A DNA stretch of 64,000 nt from Roseovarius litoreus (GCF_900142765.1 NZ_FRCB01000003.1:404680-468679), one strand, 5' to 3'; numbered from the stretch's first letter, positions 27,761 through 38,565 are shown. The notes: generated from the letters alone by a model not told the origin. A program made the numbers and translations.

Positions 27761-29278
27761 ATGCGGAAAACATGGTTGAAATCCTCGATCGCGGGGCTGG
27801 CGCTGGCGGCGTCGGCGGGGGCTGCGCTGGCCGACAAGGCGAATGACACGCTGCGCGTGGCCTTCACCAAGGAGCTGGAAAACGTGGACAGCTATTTCAA
27901 CTCGTCGCGCGAGGGCGTGGTCCTGCAGCGTGCGATCTGGGATGGTCTGATCTATCGCGATCCGGTGACCAACGAGTATTCGGGCAATCTGGCCACGTCG
28001 TGGGAATGGATCGACGACACGACGCTGGAGTTGAAGCTGCGCGAGGGTGTGACCTTCCACAATGGCGAGCCGTTCAACGCCGATGACGTGGTCTACACGG
28101 TCAATTTCGTCGCCAAGGAAGAAAACGGCGTCAAGACGCAGCGCAATGTCAACTGGATGAAATCGGCCGAGAAGGTCGATGATTACACGGTGCGCATCCT
28201 GCTGAAGGAAAAATTCCCGGCGGCGATCGAATTCCTGTCGGGTCCGGTGTCGATGTATCCCGATCAGTATTACGCCGAGGCAGGACCCAGCGGCATGGGG
28301 CTCAATCCGGTGGGGACCGGGCCTTACAAGGTCGTGTCGGTCGTTCCGGGCCAGCATTTCGTGCTCGAGAAGAACGAGAATTATCACGACAGCCCCAAGG
28401 GTCAGCCTGAGATCGGCAATGTGGATATCCGCACGATCCCGGATGTGAACACCCAGATGGCCGAGCTGTTCAGCGGATCGCTGGACATGATCTGGCAGGT
28501 GCCTGCCGATCAGGCCGAAAAGCTGGCCGAGATGGGCCGCTTCACGGTGCAGAACGAATCCACGATGCGGGTGGGATACCTGAACATGGATGCGGCGGGC
28601 CGGTCGGGCGATACGCCGGTCACCGATCTGCGGGTGCGGCGGGCGATCAATCACGCGATCAACCGCGAAGAGCTGGTGAATGCGCTGCTGAAGGGCAAGT
28701 CGCGCGTCGTCTATACGCCCTGCTTCCCCAGCCAGTTCGGCTGTGTCGAAGAGGCGGCCAAGACCTATGACTACGATCCCGAGAAGGCGCGCGCGCTTCT
28801 GGCCGAGGCGGGCTATCCCGACGGGTTCACCATCGAGTTCTATGCCTATCGCGACCGCGAATATGCCGAAGCGATCATGAGCTATCTGAACGCGGTCGGC
28901 ATCAAGACCGATTTCAAGTTCCTGCAATATTCCGCCCTGCGCGAGCAGAACATGAAAGGCGAGGTGCCGCTGGCCTTCCTGACCTGGGGCAGCTTCTCGA
29001 TCAACGATGCCTCGGCGATGGTGAGTCAGTTCTTCAAGCATGGCTCGCTGGACGATGCGCGCGACGACCAGGTTCTGGCGGATCTGAACGTGGCCGACAG
29101 TTCGACCGATCCGGAGGTGCGCATCGAGCATTACACCAAGGCCATCGAGCGGATCACCGATCAGGCCTATTGGGCGCCGATGTTCTCGTACAACACGAAT
29201 TACGTCTATACCGACGAGGTCGCGTACACGCCCACCGCCGATGAGGTGCTGCGCTTCACGACCATGTCCTGGAACTGA
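27761..29278 (+). CDS. Peptide/opine-type ABC transporter substrate-binding protein (SBP_bac_5)
   Basis: A 505-residue periplasmic binding protein. The signal peptide MRKTWLKSSIAGLALAASAG ends near ALAD. WEWIDDTTLELKLREGVTFHNGEPFNADDVVYTV is split over the diagnostic family region near residue 90, and GTGPYKV and VRRAINHAINREEL are further landmarks. The ATG at 27761 has GGGAG upstream; a GTG three bases earlier is less likely. It leads an operon of two permeases, two ATPases, gamma-glutamyltransferase and an M20 hydrolase, so the ligand is probably a gamma-glutamyl or related peptide. Confidence 0.9.
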   Translation: MRKTWLKSSIAGLALAASAGAALADKANDTLRVAFTKELENVDSYFNSSREGVVLQRAIWDGLIYRDPVTNEYSGNLATSWEWIDDTTLELKLREGVTFHNGEPFNADDVVYTVNFVAKEENGVKTQRNVNWMKSAEKVDDYTVRILLKEKFPAAIEFLSGPVSMYPDQYYAEAGPSGMGLNPVGTGPYKVVSVVPGQHFVLEKNENYHDSPKGQPEIGNVDIRTIPDVNTQMAELFSGSLDMIWQVPADQAEKLAEMGRFTVQNESTMRVGYLNMDAAGRSGDTPVTDLRVRRAINHAINREELVNALLKGKSRVVYTPCFPSQFGCVEEAAKTYDYDPEKARALLAEAGYPDGFTIEFYAYRDREYAEAIMSYLNAVGIKTDFKFLQYSALREQNMKGEVPLAFLTWGSFSINDASAMVSQFFKHGSLDDARDDQVLADLNVADSSTDPEVRIEHYTKAIERITDQAYWAPMFSYNTNYVYTDEVAYTPTADEVLRFTTMSWN

Positions 29279-29403
29279 TCGCTGAAAAGCTGCGGGCGGT
29301 GCGTGATGCGCCGCCCGCCGGTTTGCCCGGTGCCCCGAGAGGGTCCGCCCGACATTGACCGTGGTCTCGCGCCCGTGCGCGCGACGAGAAAAGGGTTTTG
29401 CCC

Positions 29404-30321
29404 GTGCTTATCTTTATTCTGAAACGATTGGGGCTTGCCGTTCTGGTGGCCTTTACCGTCTCGTTCATCAGTTTCACGTTGCTGTTCATGGCCGGCGATC
29501 CTGCGGCTGCGCTGGCCGGGGAGACCGGCAGCGGCGAGGATATCGAAGCGATCCGCAAGCTGTATGGCTTCGATCGGCCGATGCTGGTGCAGTATTTCGA
29601 CTGGCTGCTGTCGGCGGTGCAGGGCGATTTCGGGGAGAGCTATTATTTCCGGCTGCCGGTGGCGTCGCTCATCGCCGAGCGGCTGAGCGTGACGATGACG
29701 CTTGGGGTCTGCGGGATCACCTTTGCGCTGGCGACCGCCGTGCCGCTTGGCGTGGCGGCCGCGATCCGGCCGAATTCGATCATCGACCGGGTGGCGCTGT
29801 TTCTGTCGGTGGCGGGGCAGGCGATGCCGAGCTTCTGGTTCGGTCTGATCCTGATCGTGGTTTTCGCGATCAAGCTGGGCTGGTTGCCGCCCTCGGGCGC
29901 GTCGAGCCCGGCGCATTTCATCATGCCGACCATCGTGTTGGGCTATTACGCGATGCCCGCGATCATGCGCCTGACGCGGGCGGGGATGCTGGATGTGCTG
30001 GCATCCGATTACATCCGCACGGCGCGCGCCAAGGGCGCGCCCGAGGGGCGGGTGCTGTTCCGGCACGCGCTGCGCAATGCGATCATCCCGGTGGTGTCGC
30101 TGGCGGCGGTGCAGATGGGGTTCATGCTGGGCGGCTCGATCGTGGTGGAGTCGATCTTTGCGCTGCATGGCGCGGGTTATCTGGCGTGGGAAAGCATCGC
30201 GCGCAACGATCTGCCCACGGTGCAGGCGCTGATCCTGGTCTTTTCGATGTTCTACATCGTTTTCACTTTTCTCGCGGATGTGCTGAACGCATGGCTCGAT
30301 CCGCGCATGCGGAGCAGCTGA
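29404..30321 (+). CDS. ABC transporter permease, DppB/GsiC type
   Basis: A 305-residue inner-membrane permease with six helices. The first helix starts at LIFILKRLGLAVLVAFTVSF; the EAA loop is around DYIRTARAKGAPEGRVLFRHALRNAIIP near residue 205. The GTG at 29404 has AAAAGGG about 8 nt upstream; an in-frame TTG at 29398 is too close to that site. It is the first permease of the importer; the next gene begins 1 nt after its stop. Confidence 0.9.
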   Translation: MLIFILKRLGLAVLVAFTVSFISFTLLFMAGDPAAALAGETGSGEDIEAIRKLYGFDRPMLVQYFDWLLSAVQGDFGESYYFRLPVASLIAERLSVTMTLGVCGITFALATAVPLGVAAAIRPNSIIDRVALFLSVAGQAMPSFWFGLILIVVFAIKLGWLPPSGASSPAHFIMPTIVLGYYAMPAIMRLTRAGMLDVLASDYIRTARAKGAPEGRVLFRHALRNAIIPVVSLAAVQMGFMLGGSIVVESIFALHGAGYLAWESIARNDLPTVQALILVFSMFYIVFTFLADVLNAWLDPRMRSS

Positions 30322-30322
30322 C

Positions 30323-31225
30323 ATGGCGATGAGCGAAACCAAAGACCCGCTTCTTCAGGAGATCATCGGCCCGACCCCGGGACAGATGCTGCGCAAGCGC
30401 ATCTTCGGCCATCAGGGGTTGCTGATCGGGGCCGTCGTGCTGGGGCTGTTGCTGTTCGTGGCGATCTTTGCGCCGCTGCTGGCGCCGCATGATCCTTATG
30501 CCCAGAGCCTGATGAACCGGATGGAGCCGCCGGTGTTTCTGGGGGGCAGCTGGGAGCATCCGCTTGGCACCGACCATCTGGGCCGCGATTACCTGTCGCG
30601 CCTGATCTATGGCGCGCGGGTGTCGCTGATGATCGGGGCGATTGCCGCGCTGATCTCGGGTGTGATCGGCACGGCGATGGGGGTGGCCGCGGGCTATTTC
30701 GGGGGGCGCGTGGACATGGTTGTCACGTTCCTCATCAATGTGCGCCTTGCGATGCCGGTGGTGCTGGTGGCGCTGGCGGTGGTGGCCATTCTGGGCGGCT
30801 CGTTGCAGGTGGTGATCGTGGTGCTGGGGCTTTTGCTGTGGGACCGCTTCGCGGTGGTCATGCGCGCCTCGACATTGCAGGTGAGGGGGCGCGAATACGT
30901 GGCCGCCGCACGCGCGATCGGCGCGTCGACCCCGCGTGTGATCCTGTCCGAGATCATGCCCAATATCGCCAACAACCTCATCGTGGTGGTCACGCTGGAA
31001 ATGGCGCATGCCATCTTGCTGGAGGCGGCGCTGTCCTTTCTGGGTCTGGGCGTCCAGCCGCCGACCCCGAGCTGGGGGCTGATGGTGTCGGAGGGCAAGA
31101 ACATGATGCTGTTCGAGCCGTGGCTGGTGCTTATTCCCGGCGCGGTGCTGTTCCTGCTGGTGCTGGCGATCAATCTGATGGGGGACGGTCTGCGCGACGT
31201 GACCGCCCCGGAAAACCGGAGCTGA
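30323..31225 (+). CDS. ABC transporter permease, DppC/GsiD type
   Basis: A 300-residue permease. The N-terminal cytoplasmic tail (to about residue 30) leads to a first helix, then HPLGTDHLGRDYLSRLIYGARVSL, the OppC/DppC signature. VAAARAIGASTPRVILSEIMPN is the EAA loop that contacts the ATPases. It pairs with the DppB-type permease directly upstream; the ATPase genes follow after 4 nt. Confidence 0.9.
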   Translation: MAMSETKDPLLQEIIGPTPGQMLRKRIFGHQGLLIGAVVLGLLLFVAIFAPLLAPHDPYAQSLMNRMEPPVFLGGSWEHPLGTDHLGRDYLSRLIYGARVSLMIGAIAALISGVIGTAMGVAAGYFGGRVDMVVTFLINVRLAMPVVLVALAVVAILGGSLQVVIVVLGLLLWDRFAVVMRASTLQVRGREYVAAARAIGASTPRVILSEIMPNIANNLIVVVTLEMAHAILLEAALSFLGLGVQPPTPSWGLMVSEGKNMMLFEPWLVLIPGAVLFLLVLAINLMGDGLRDVTAPENRS

Positions 31226-31229
31226 GAGA

Positions 31230-32228
31230 ATGGACAAACCTTTGCTGAGTGTCCGAAACCTTACCATCGACATTCCGGTCGGGGGTGGCACGCTGCACGC
31301 GGTGCGGGGGATCGATTTCGATCTGAACCGGGGCGAGACCCTGTGTATCGTGGGCGAGAGCGGGTCGGGCAAGTCGCTGACCTCGCTGGCGGTGATGGGC
31401 CTTCTGGGCAAGGCCATCCGCCGGGGCGCGGACCGGCTGGAGTTCGACGGCACCGACCTGACCACCGCCAGCCCGCGCACCATGCGCAGTCTGCGGGGCG
31501 CGCGGATGTCGATGATCTTTCAGGAGCCGATGACGAGCCTCAACCCGGCCTATACGATCGGCGATCAGCTGACCGAGGCGCTGTTGCTGCACCGCAAGGT
31601 GGGGCGAGAGGCGGCGCGCGCCCGCGCGGTGGAACTGCTGGAAAAAGTGGGGATCACCGCCGCCGAAAGCCGGTTGTCGCAATATCCGCATCAGTTGTCG
31701 GGGGGGCTGCGCCAGCGGGTGATGATCGCCATGGCGCTGATGTGCGAGCCCGAGCTGATCATCGCGGACGAGCCGACCACGGCGCTCGACGTGACGATCC
31801 AGGCGCAGATCCTGCGCTTGCTGCATGATCTGGGCCGAGAGATGAACATGGCGATGATCCTGATCACCCATGATCTGGGCGTGGTGGCGCGCGTGGCCGA
31901 CAAGGTGGCGGTGATGTATGCGGGCGAGCTGGTGGAGACGGGGGCCGCGACCGAGGTGTTCAACACGCCGACCCATCCCTATACGCGCGGGCTTTTGCGC
32001 TGCATCCCGCTGCCCGGCAAGACCGAGCGCGGAAGCCGGCTTGGCACGATCCCGGGCATCGTGCCGTCGCTGATCGGCGATATCCGGGGCTGCGCGTTTC
32101 GCACGCGCTGTGCGCATGCGGTGCCGGCCTGCCACGAGGCGATCCCGCTGCGCGGCGAGGCGGGCCACAAGTTCCGCTGCGTTCACGAGGACGGCAAGCG
32201 CCACGCCGAAGAGGAGGCCCTCGCATGA
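31230..32228 (+). CDS. ABC transporter ATP-binding protein, DppD type
   Basis: A 332-residue ATPase. Walker A is [10 protein letters not shown] (about residue 44), the Q-loop is [14 protein letters not shown], the signature is [15 protein letters not shown], and Walker B is [12 protein letters not shown]. The C-terminal oligopeptide-transporter extension includes [16 protein letters not shown], a cysteine cluster that in several Dpp/Opp ATPases binds an Fe-S centre. It overlaps the next ATPase gene by 4 bp. Confidence 0.9.
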   Translation: MDKPLLSVRNLTIDIPVGGGTLHAVRGIDFDLNRGETLCIVGESGSGKSLTSLAVMGLLGKAIRRGADRLEFDGTDLTTASPRTMRSLRGARMSMIFQEPMTSLNPAYTIGDQLTEALLLHRKVGREAARARAVELLEKVGITAAESRLSQYPHQLSGGLRQRVMIAMALMCEPELIIADEPTTALDVTIQAQILRLLHDLGREMNMAMILITHDLGVVARVADKVAVMYAGELVETGAATEVFNTPTHPYTRGLLRCIPLPGKTERGSRLGTIPGIVPSLIGDIRGCAFRTRCAHAVPACHEAIPLRGEAGHKFRCVHEDGKRHAEEEALA

Positions 32229-33223
32229 GCCAAGAGACATCCCAAGCCGTGCTGGAATTGCGGGGCGTCACCAAGACATACCGCGTCAAGCAGGGGATTT
32301 TCGGCAAGGCCAAGCCGCTGACGGCGGTCAACGACGTGTCGCTGTCGCTGCCGCGCGGCGAGGTGCTGGGCCTTGTGGGCGAGTCGGGCTGCGGCAAGTC
32401 CACGCTGGCCAAGATCCTGCTGGGGCTGGAGGCGCCGACCCATGGGCAGGTCATGATCGACGGCAAGGAAATCCTCGCACAAGACCGGCTGAGCCTTGCG
32501 CGGCGCATCCAGCCGATCTTTCAGGATCCCTATTCCTCGCTCAATCCGCGCAAGAGCATTTTCGACATCGTCTCGTTGCCGCTACGGGTGCACAAGGTGG
32601 GCGGCCCCGAGGAGTGGGAGCGCAAGGTGCGCGACATCCTCGATATCGTGGGGCTGCCGGCGCGGGTGATGAACACCTATCCCAGCCAGATGTCGGGTGG
32701 TCAGCGGCAGCGCGTGGCGATTGCCCGAGCGCTCATCATGAAGCCCGAGATCGTGATCTGCGACGAGCCGACATCGGCACTGGATGTGTCGGTGCAGAGC
32801 CAGATCCTGAACCTGCTGGGGGATCTGCGGCGCGAATTCGGGCTGACCTATCTGTTCATCAGTCACGATCTGGCGGTGGTCGAGCATCTGGCGACGCGCG
32901 TGGCGGTGATGTATCTGGGTCGGATCGTCGAGGAATCGGATGTGGCGGGCCTGTTCGACAGGGCGGGGCATCCGTATACGCAGGCATTGTTGAAATCGGT
33001 GCTGACGCCCGAGCCGGGGCTTGGCGTGCCGGACACGCAACTTGGCATGGCCTATCCCAATCCGATCGACCCGCCTTCGGGGTGCCAGTTCCATCCGCGC
33101 TGTCCGATGGCCACTTCGCATTGCAAGGCAGTGGCGCCGAGGCCCGTGGATACCGGGCATGGCCGGGTGGAATGCCATCTGCACGATCCGCAAAGCCCGA
33201 TATATGACGCGAAGGTGGCCTGA
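32225..33223 (+). CDS. ABC transporter ATP-binding protein, DppF type
   Basis: A 332-residue ATPase paired with the DppD-type subunit. Walker A is GESGCGKSTLAK, the Q-loop is IFQDPYSSLNPRKS, the signature is MSGGQRQRVAIARAL, and Walker B is IVICDEPTSALDVS. The C-terminal extension has GCQFHPRCPMATSHC. It starts in an ATGA overlap with dppD and is followed within 1 nt by the gamma-glutamyltransferase gene, tying import to processing. Confidence 0.9.
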   Translation: MSQETSQAVLELRGVTKTYRVKQGIFGKAKPLTAVNDVSLSLPRGEVLGLVGESGCGKSTLAKILLGLEAPTHGQVMIDGKEILAQDRLSLARRIQPIFQDPYSSLNPRKSIFDIVSLPLRVHKVGGPEEWERKVRDILDIVGLPARVMNTYPSQMSGGQRQRVAIARALIMKPEIVICDEPTSALDVSVQSQILNLLGDLRREFGLTYLFISHDLAVVEHLATRVAVMYLGRIVEESDVAGLFDRAGHPYTQALLKSVLTPEPGLGVPDTQLGMAYPNPIDPPSGCQFHPRCPMATSHCKAVAPRPVDTGHGRVECHLHDPQSPIYDAKVA

Positions 33224-33224
33224 G

Positions 33225-34811
33225 ATGTCGGTGAACCTGTCGCGCACGGCGCGCACCACGAAGACCGTGATCGAGACCGACAAGGGCGTTGTCGCGGCCC
33301 AGCACAGGCTGGCGGCACAGGCGGGGGCGGATGTTCTGGAGGCGGGCGGCGATGCGGTGGATGCCGCGATCGCCACTTCGTTCGCCATTGGTGTTCTGGA
33401 GCCGTGGATGAGTGGCCCGGCGGGCGGCGGCGCGCTGATGCTGTGGCGCGCGGACGAGGCGCGCGCCGAGGCGCTGAATTTCGGGATGCGCGCGCCGGGG
33501 GCGTTGGACCCTGCAGACTATCCTCTGAGCGGCAAGGGGCTTGCCGGTGATCTCTTCCCTTGGGAAGAGGTGGTGGACAATCGCAACGTGCAGGGTGCCA
33601 CGGCCGTGGCGGTGCCGGGTGTCGTGGATGGCATGGGCCAGATGCATGCGCGCTATGGCAGGATGCCCTGGGCCGATCTGCTGGCGCCGGCCATCGGGTT
33701 CGCCCGAGAGGGGCTTTTGGTGGACTGGTATGCCGCGCTGGTCATCGCCTCGACGACACGGGAGCTGGCCAAGGACGCGGATGCGGCGGCGCTGTTTCTG
33801 GAGGATGGGCAATGGCCGAAGATCAGCGGCTGGACGGCGCTGGCCGAACAGCGGCTCGATCAGTCGCGCATGGCCGACACGCTGCAGACGCTGGCGCGCG
33901 AGGGTGCCCGCGCGTTTTATGACGGCGACCTGGGGGCGGCGCTGGCGGCGGACATGCAGGCCAAGGGAGGCAGCCTGAGCCACGAGGATTTGCGCAGCTA
34001 CCGCGCACAGTTCAGCGAGGCGCTGAGTTTCGGGTATCGCGGCGGGCAGATTCATGCGGTGCCGGGCCTGACGGCGGGGCCGACCTTGCGGCACGCATTT
34101 CAAGCGATGGCGCAGACAGGCTTTGGCCCGGAGCCGGATGCCACGTCGTTTCGCGCCACCGCGGGCGGGCTGTTCGACGCCTATGCCGAGCGGCTGCAGA
34201 CCATGGGAGATACCGGCGAGGCCGAGACCCATCCGGGCTGCACCACGCATTTCTCGGTGGTCGACCGGCATGGCAACATGGTCGCTCAGACACAGACGCT
34301 TTTGTCGATTTTCGGCTCAAGGGTCGTGTCGCCCTCGACGGGGTTGCTGATGAACAACGGGATCATGTGGTTCGACCCGGTGCCGGGGCGGCCCAATTCG
34401 CTTGGCGCGGGCAAGAGATGCCTGATGAATGTCTGCCCGATCCTTGGCGAGAGCGGCGAGACGCGCTTTGCCTTCGGGGCCTCGGGGGGGCGCAAGATCG
34501 TGTCGGCGATGGCGCAGATGGCGTCTTTCGTCGTCGATTTCGGGATGGATGTGGGGCAGGCCTTTCACCAGCCGCGCATCGATGTCTCGGGGGGCAGGAC
34601 CATCGTCGCCGACGAGACCCTGCCAGCCCCCGTGATCGAGGCGCTGGCCGCGGATCATCCCGTCATCACCACCCGCCGCAGCCCGTTTCCCTATGCGTTC
34701 GCCTGTCCGGCGGGCGTGATGCGCCGTGACGGTTGCAACAGCGGCTGCACCGAGATCATGTCGCCCTGGGGCGACGCCATTTGCGAAGACAACCTGACAG
34801 GCACAAAATGA
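33225..34811 (+). CDS. Gamma-glutamyltransferase family protein, apparently cytoplasmic
   Basis: A 528-residue Ntn-hydrolase of the gamma-glutamyltransferase family. The proenzyme is cut before a threonine, here in [18 protein letters not shown] (Thr340 or Thr341), which becomes the nucleophile. [29 protein letters not shown] and the late [11 protein letters not shown] are further signatures. Unlike classical periplasmic GGTs it starts [19 protein letters not shown] without a signal peptide, so it should act inside the cell on imported substrate. It sits between the ABC importer and an M20 hydrolase and overlaps the latter by 4 bp. The exact gamma-glutamyl substrate is unknown. Confidence 0.88.
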   Translation: MSVNLSRTARTTKTVIETDKGVVAAQHRLAAQAGADVLEAGGDAVDAAIATSFAIGVLEPWMSGPAGGGALMLWRADEARAEALNFGMRAPGALDPADYPLSGKGLAGDLFPWEEVVDNRNVQGATAVAVPGVVDGMGQMHARYGRMPWADLLAPAIGFAREGLLVDWYAALVIASTTRELAKDADAAALFLEDGQWPKISGWTALAEQRLDQSRMADTLQTLAREGARAFYDGDLGAALAADMQAKGGSLSHEDLRSYRAQFSEALSFGYRGGQIHAVPGLTAGPTLRHAFQAMAQTGFGPEPDATSFRATAGGLFDAYAERLQTMGDTGEAETHPGCTTHFSVVDRHGNMVAQTQTLLSIFGSRVVSPSTGLLMNNGIMWFDPVPGRPNSLGAGKRCLMNVCPILGESGETRFAFGASGGRKIVSAMAQMASFVVDFGMDVGQAFHQPRIDVSGGRTIVADETLPAPVIEALAADHPVITTRRSPFPYAFACPAGVMRRDGCNSGCTEIMSPWGDAICEDNLTGTK

Positions 34812-36193
34812 CACGCAATTCCGCAATCGAAACCGTATCCAGTTTTTTCGACGAGGGCCGCTTTCAGGCCGAACTGTCCGATCTCGTGGCCTATGAGACC
34901 GAAAGCCAGAACCCCGCACAGGCGGCCGAACTGGCGCGCTATCTTGAAGAGGCGATGACCGAGCGGCTGACCGGCATGGGGTTTCGCTGCAAGATCCATC
35001 CCAATCCGGTGCAGGGCGCGGGGCCGATCCTTGTGGCCGAGCGCCACGAGGGCGACGATCTGCCCACCGTGCTGAGCTATGGGCATGGCGATGTGATCCG
35101 CGCCCAGGCCGACCAGTGGCGCGAGGGGCTGCATCCCTTTCGCCTGATTGAAGAGGGCGAGCGGCTTTATGGGCGGGGCAGTGCGGACAACAAGGGCCAG
35201 CATCTGATCAATATCGCGGCGCTGGAGGCGGTGCTGCAGACGCGCGGGCAGCTTGGTTTCAACTGCCGCATGGTGATCGAGACCGGCGAAGAGACCGGCT
35301 CGCCGGGGCTGGCGGAGTTTTTCGAGGCGCACAAGGCGGATTTGTCGGCGGATGTGCTGATCGCCTCGGACGGGCCGCGCCTGCAGCCCGAGACACCGAC
35401 GATGTTCATGGGCTCGCGCGGGGGCGTGACCTTCGATCTGGTGGTGGATCTGCGCGAAGGTGCGCATCATTCGGGCAATTGGGGCGGGCTGCTGGCGGAT
35501 CCCGCGATGATCCTTGCGCAGGCGCTGTCCACGATCACCGATGTGCGCGGCCAGATCCGGATCCCCGAATGGCGGCCCGACAGCCTGAGCGATGACGTGC
35601 GCGCGGCGCTGCGCGATCTGCCGATCGCAGGGGGCGACGGGCCGTCGATCGACGAGGATTGGGGCGAGGAAAGCCTGACCCCGGCCGAGCGCGCCTATGG
35701 CTGGAACAGTTTTGCGGTGCTGGCGATGAAGAGCGGCGTGCCAGAGGCGCCGGTCAACGCGATTTCGGCCCATGCACGCGCCACATGCCAGCTGCGCTAC
35801 GTGGTGGGCACGACCCCCGAGGATATCGTGCCCGCGCTGCGCCGGCATCTGGATGCACAGGGGTTCGAAAAGGTGCAGATCGTGCCGCATGAGCGCGGCT
35901 TTTTCCGTGCCACCCGGCTGTCGCCGGATCACCCGTGGGTCACCTTTGTCGCGGCGTCGCTGGAACGCACCGCGGGGCAGGCGCCGCATATCCTGCCCAA
36001 TCTGGCAGGCTCGTTGCCCAATGACGCCTTCACGGATATTCTTGGATTGCCCACCGTCTGGGTGCCGCATTCCTATCGGGGTTGTTCGCAACATGCGCCG
36101 GATGAGCATGTTCTCAAGCCGGTCTGCCGGGATGCGCTGCGCTTGATGGCGGGCCTGTTCTGGGACATCGGCGAGGGGGAGTGCCCGAAGTGA
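34808..36193 (+). CDS. M20-family metallopeptidase/amidohydrolase
   Basis: A 461-residue zinc hydrolase. Metal ligands appear as His93 and Asp95 in SYGHGDV, Asp127 in [10 protein letters not shown], Glu161/Glu162 in ETGEETGS, Asp188 in ASDGPR, and a C-terminal histidine in SQHAPDEH (about 434). The central dimerisation lid is present. Some M20 proteins cleave dipeptides such as Cys-Gly; that role would fit its overlap with gamma-glutamyltransferase, but is inferred. The ATGA overlap decides the start at 34808. Confidence 0.88.
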   Translation: MTRNSAIETVSSFFDEGRFQAELSDLVAYETESQNPAQAAELARYLEEAMTERLTGMGFRCKIHPNPVQGAGPILVAERHEGDDLPTVLSYGHGDVIRAQADQWREGLHPFRLIEEGERLYGRGSADNKGQHLINIAALEAVLQTRGQLGFNCRMVIETGEETGSPGLAEFFEAHKADLSADVLIASDGPRLQPETPTMFMGSRGGVTFDLVVDLREGAHHSGNWGGLLADPAMILAQALSTITDVRGQIRIPEWRPDSLSDDVRAALRDLPIAGGDGPSIDEDWGEESLTPAERAYGWNSFAVLAMKSGVPEAPVNAISAHARATCQLRYVVGTTPEDIVPALRRHLDAQGFEKVQIVPHERGFFRATRLSPDHPWVTFVAASLERTAGQAPHILPNLAGSLPNDAFTDILGLPTVWVPHSYRGCSQHAPDEHVLKPVCRDALRLMAGLFWDIGEGECPK

Positions 36194-36321
36194 GGCGCAG
36201 GCGCATGGCGCGGCAGCGGGAGCGGCAGACACGGCAGAGATGGCAGGGTGGTGCGATCCGCCCCGGCGCTGCGCAGTGTTCTGGTCCCGGCCTTGTGCCG
36301 CTGGACTGAGGCGACCGGAAG

Positions 36322-37407
36322 ATGCCCGAGATGACACCGGACTGGTCGCTCAGGCGCCTTGTGCATCTGGTGGCGATCTATGCGGGGGCGCTGCTTTTCG
36401 GGCTGGTGGCGCATTGGCTGCATTTTCCGCTGCCCTGGATGATCGGGGCGATGGTCTTTGCCTCGAGCGTGCGGATGCTTGACCGACCGCTGCCGGTGCC
36501 GGGGCAGACCCGCCAGATCGGGCAGGTTCTTGTCGCGACATCCGTGGGGCTGTCGTTCACCCCCGAGGCGGTGGGGGCGATGGTGTCGTTGCTCATTCCG
36601 ATGGTGGGGGCGGCGATCCTGACGATCGGGCTTGGCTTCGTGGTGGCGGCATTCCTGATGCGGGTCACGCGGGCCGATATCATCACGGCGGTTCTGGCCT
36701 CGATCCCGATGGGGCCGGTGGAAAGCGCCACGCTGGCGGTCAAGCACAATGTGCGGCCCGGCCCGGTGGTTTTTGCGCAGACGTTGCGGATCATGTTGCT
36801 GGTGCTTCTGATTCCGCCGGCCATCGTGGCGCTTGACGGCACGGTGAAAGACCCGGTCGCGGCGCTGAGCCGGATGGAGTGGACGGCATCGGGGGCGCTG
36901 CTTCTGGCGCTTGCGGGCGTGGCGGGGGCCTATGCGGCGCGCGCGGTGCGGCTGGCCAATCCGTTTTTCGTGGGATCGCTTGGCGGGGCGGCGCTGGCGG
37001 CGGCGTTCAGCCTGCCGATCACCGCCTATCCCTATCCGGTGCTGGTGCTGGCGCAGGTGTTTCTGGGCGTCTGGCTGGGGGCGGTGTTCGACCGTGATCT
37101 GGTGCGACATGCGCGCGGGTTCATCCCGGGGGCGATCATGGCGTCGCTTCTGCTGATCGCGCTTTGCATCTGCATGGGAATGGCTCTGACATGGATCACG
37201 GATGAGAAATGGCAGGTGATGATGCTCTCGACGGCGCCGGGCAGTGTCACGGAAATGGCCCTGACGGCGAAGATCCTCGAGGACGGTCTGGCGGTGGTCA
37301 CGGCCTTTCACGTGGTGCGTATTTTCATCATCCTGCCCTTTGCCAGTTCGATCATCGGCGTCACCGCGCGGCTGGCGCAGCGATGGGGGCTGCAATCGCA
37401 TGACTGA
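36322..37407 (+). CDS. AbrB-family membrane transport/regulator protein
   Basis: A 361-residue polytopic membrane protein of the Gram-negative AbrB family (often labelled ammonia monooxygenase by error). Two repeated halves are visible: FPLPWMIGAMVFASSVRM with GQVLVATSVGLSFTP, and LPITAYPYPVLVLAQVFLGVWLG with STAPGSVTEMALTAKIL. About ten helices are expected. The function is poorly defined. It follows the M20 gene after 128 bp and precedes a TAXI-TRAP system, so it may still belong to either transport unit. Confidence 0.82.
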   Translation: MPEMTPDWSLRRLVHLVAIYAGALLFGLVAHWLHFPLPWMIGAMVFASSVRMLDRPLPVPGQTRQIGQVLVATSVGLSFTPEAVGAMVSLLIPMVGAAILTIGLGFVVAAFLMRVTRADIITAVLASIPMGPVESATLAVKHNVRPGPVVFAQTLRIMLLVLLIPPAIVALDGTVKDPVAALSRMEWTASGALLLALAGVAGAYAARAVRLANPFFVGSLGGAALAAAFSLPITAYPYPVLVLAQVFLGVWLGAVFDRDLVRHARGFIPGAIMASLLLIALCICMGMALTWITDEKWQVMMLSTAPGSVTEMALTAKILEDGLAVVTAFHVVRIFIILPFASSIIGVTARLAQRWGLQSHD

Positions 37408-37529
37408 CCGAAGGAAAGCCCGACATGCAATGCGCGCCAGAGCGCAAGAGCCCAAGAGATGCGTTGTAAGCGCAGTACCGGCCCGGTAGAGTGGCCGAAA
37501 ATGTCTCACAAAACTGCAGGGAGAACCCA

Positions 37530-38543
37530 GTGAATACTATGGTAAAAATCGCACGGACATTTGTCGCGGGGGCCGTTCTGAGCCTTGGTCTGGCAGGTGC
37601 GTCTGTTGCACAGGAGTTGAAGTTCTTCACCATCGGTACCGGTGGAACGGCGTATACCTATTATCCGGTCGGCGGCGTGATCGCCAATGCCATCTCGAAA
37701 CCGCCCGGATCGCGCCCCTGCGAAGAGGGCGGCAGCTGTGGTGTGGACGGTCTGATCGCGTCGGCGGTGTCGTCGCGCGGGTCGGTCGACAACATCAATG
37801 CCATCGTCTCGGGCTTGCGCAATTCGGGCTTTGCCCAGTCGGACGTGGCCTATTGGGCCTATACCGGCACCGGCACGATGGAGGGCCAGCCCCCCGCCGA
37901 GAACCTGCGCACGATCGCGGCGCTCTTCGAAGAGCATATCCACCTTGTCGCCAAGGCCGACAGCGGGATCAACAGTGTCGCCGATCTGGCGGGCAAGCGC
38001 GTGTCGCTGGATGAGCCGGGCTCGGGCACCTATGTCGATGCGCTGCTGATCCTCGAGGCCAACGGTCTGGGCGTCGACAATCTCACCGCTGAGGCGCTGA
38101 AGGGTAATGCGGCCTCCGATGCGCTGCGCAACGGGCGGATCGACGCGTTTTTCGTGGTGGCGGGTTATCCGACAGGATCGCTGGTCGAGCTGGCCTCGGC
38201 AGAGGATATCAAGCTTGTTCCGATCGATGGAGCGGGTGCCGCGGCGCTGACCGACAAATACGGCTTCTTCGCGCAGAGCGAGATCCCCGCGGGCACCTAT
38301 GAGGGTGTCGATACGACGCCGACCGTGGCGGTCGGGGCGCAGTGGTTCACCTCGGCGGAAGAGGATGACGAGCTGATCTACCAGATCACCAAGGCGCTTT
38401 GGAACGACAACTCGCGCAAGCTGCTGGATGTGGGCCACGCCAAGGGCAAGACGATCACGCCCGATACCGCCCTGAGCGGCGTCGGCGTTCCGCTGCACGC
38501 AGGCGCAGAGCGCTTCTATCGTGAGGCCGGCCTGCTGGAATAA
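37530..38543 (+). CDS. TAXI-family TRAP transporter solute-binding protein
   Basis: A 337-residue periplasmic protein. A signal peptide (ending near ASVAQE) is followed by LKFFTIGTGGTAYTYYPVGGVIANAIS, the TAXI family opening, and later LAGKRVSLDEPGSGTYVDA. The GTG at 37530 is the best start, since GGGAG (37520-37524) lies 5 nt upstream, whereas the in-frame ATG at 37539 is too far away. Together with the fused permease downstream it forms a sodium- or proton-driven TRAP importer, usually for dicarboxylates or amino acids. Confidence 0.92.
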   Translation: MNTMVKIARTFVAGAVLSLGLAGASVAQELKFFTIGTGGTAYTYYPVGGVIANAISKPPGSRPCEEGGSCGVDGLIASAVSSRGSVDNINAIVSGLRNSGFAQSDVAYWAYTGTGTMEGQPPAENLRTIAALFEEHIHLVAKADSGINSVADLAGKRVSLDEPGSGTYVDALLILEANGLGVDNLTAEALKGNAASDALRNGRIDAFFVVAGYPTGSLVELASAEDIKLVPIDGAGAAALTDKYGFFAQSEIPAGTYEGVDTTPTVAVGAQWFTSAEEDDELIYQITKALWNDNSRKLLDVGHAKGKTITPDTALSGVGVPLHAGAERFYREAGLLE

Positions 38544-38565
38544 GCCGTCACACGGCACGTTCCCG

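Noticed and set aside
36073..37509. 478-residue open frame antisense to the AbrB-family gene
   Set aside because: Same Arg/His/Gln-rich shadow pattern; the plus-strand gene has clear family motifs.
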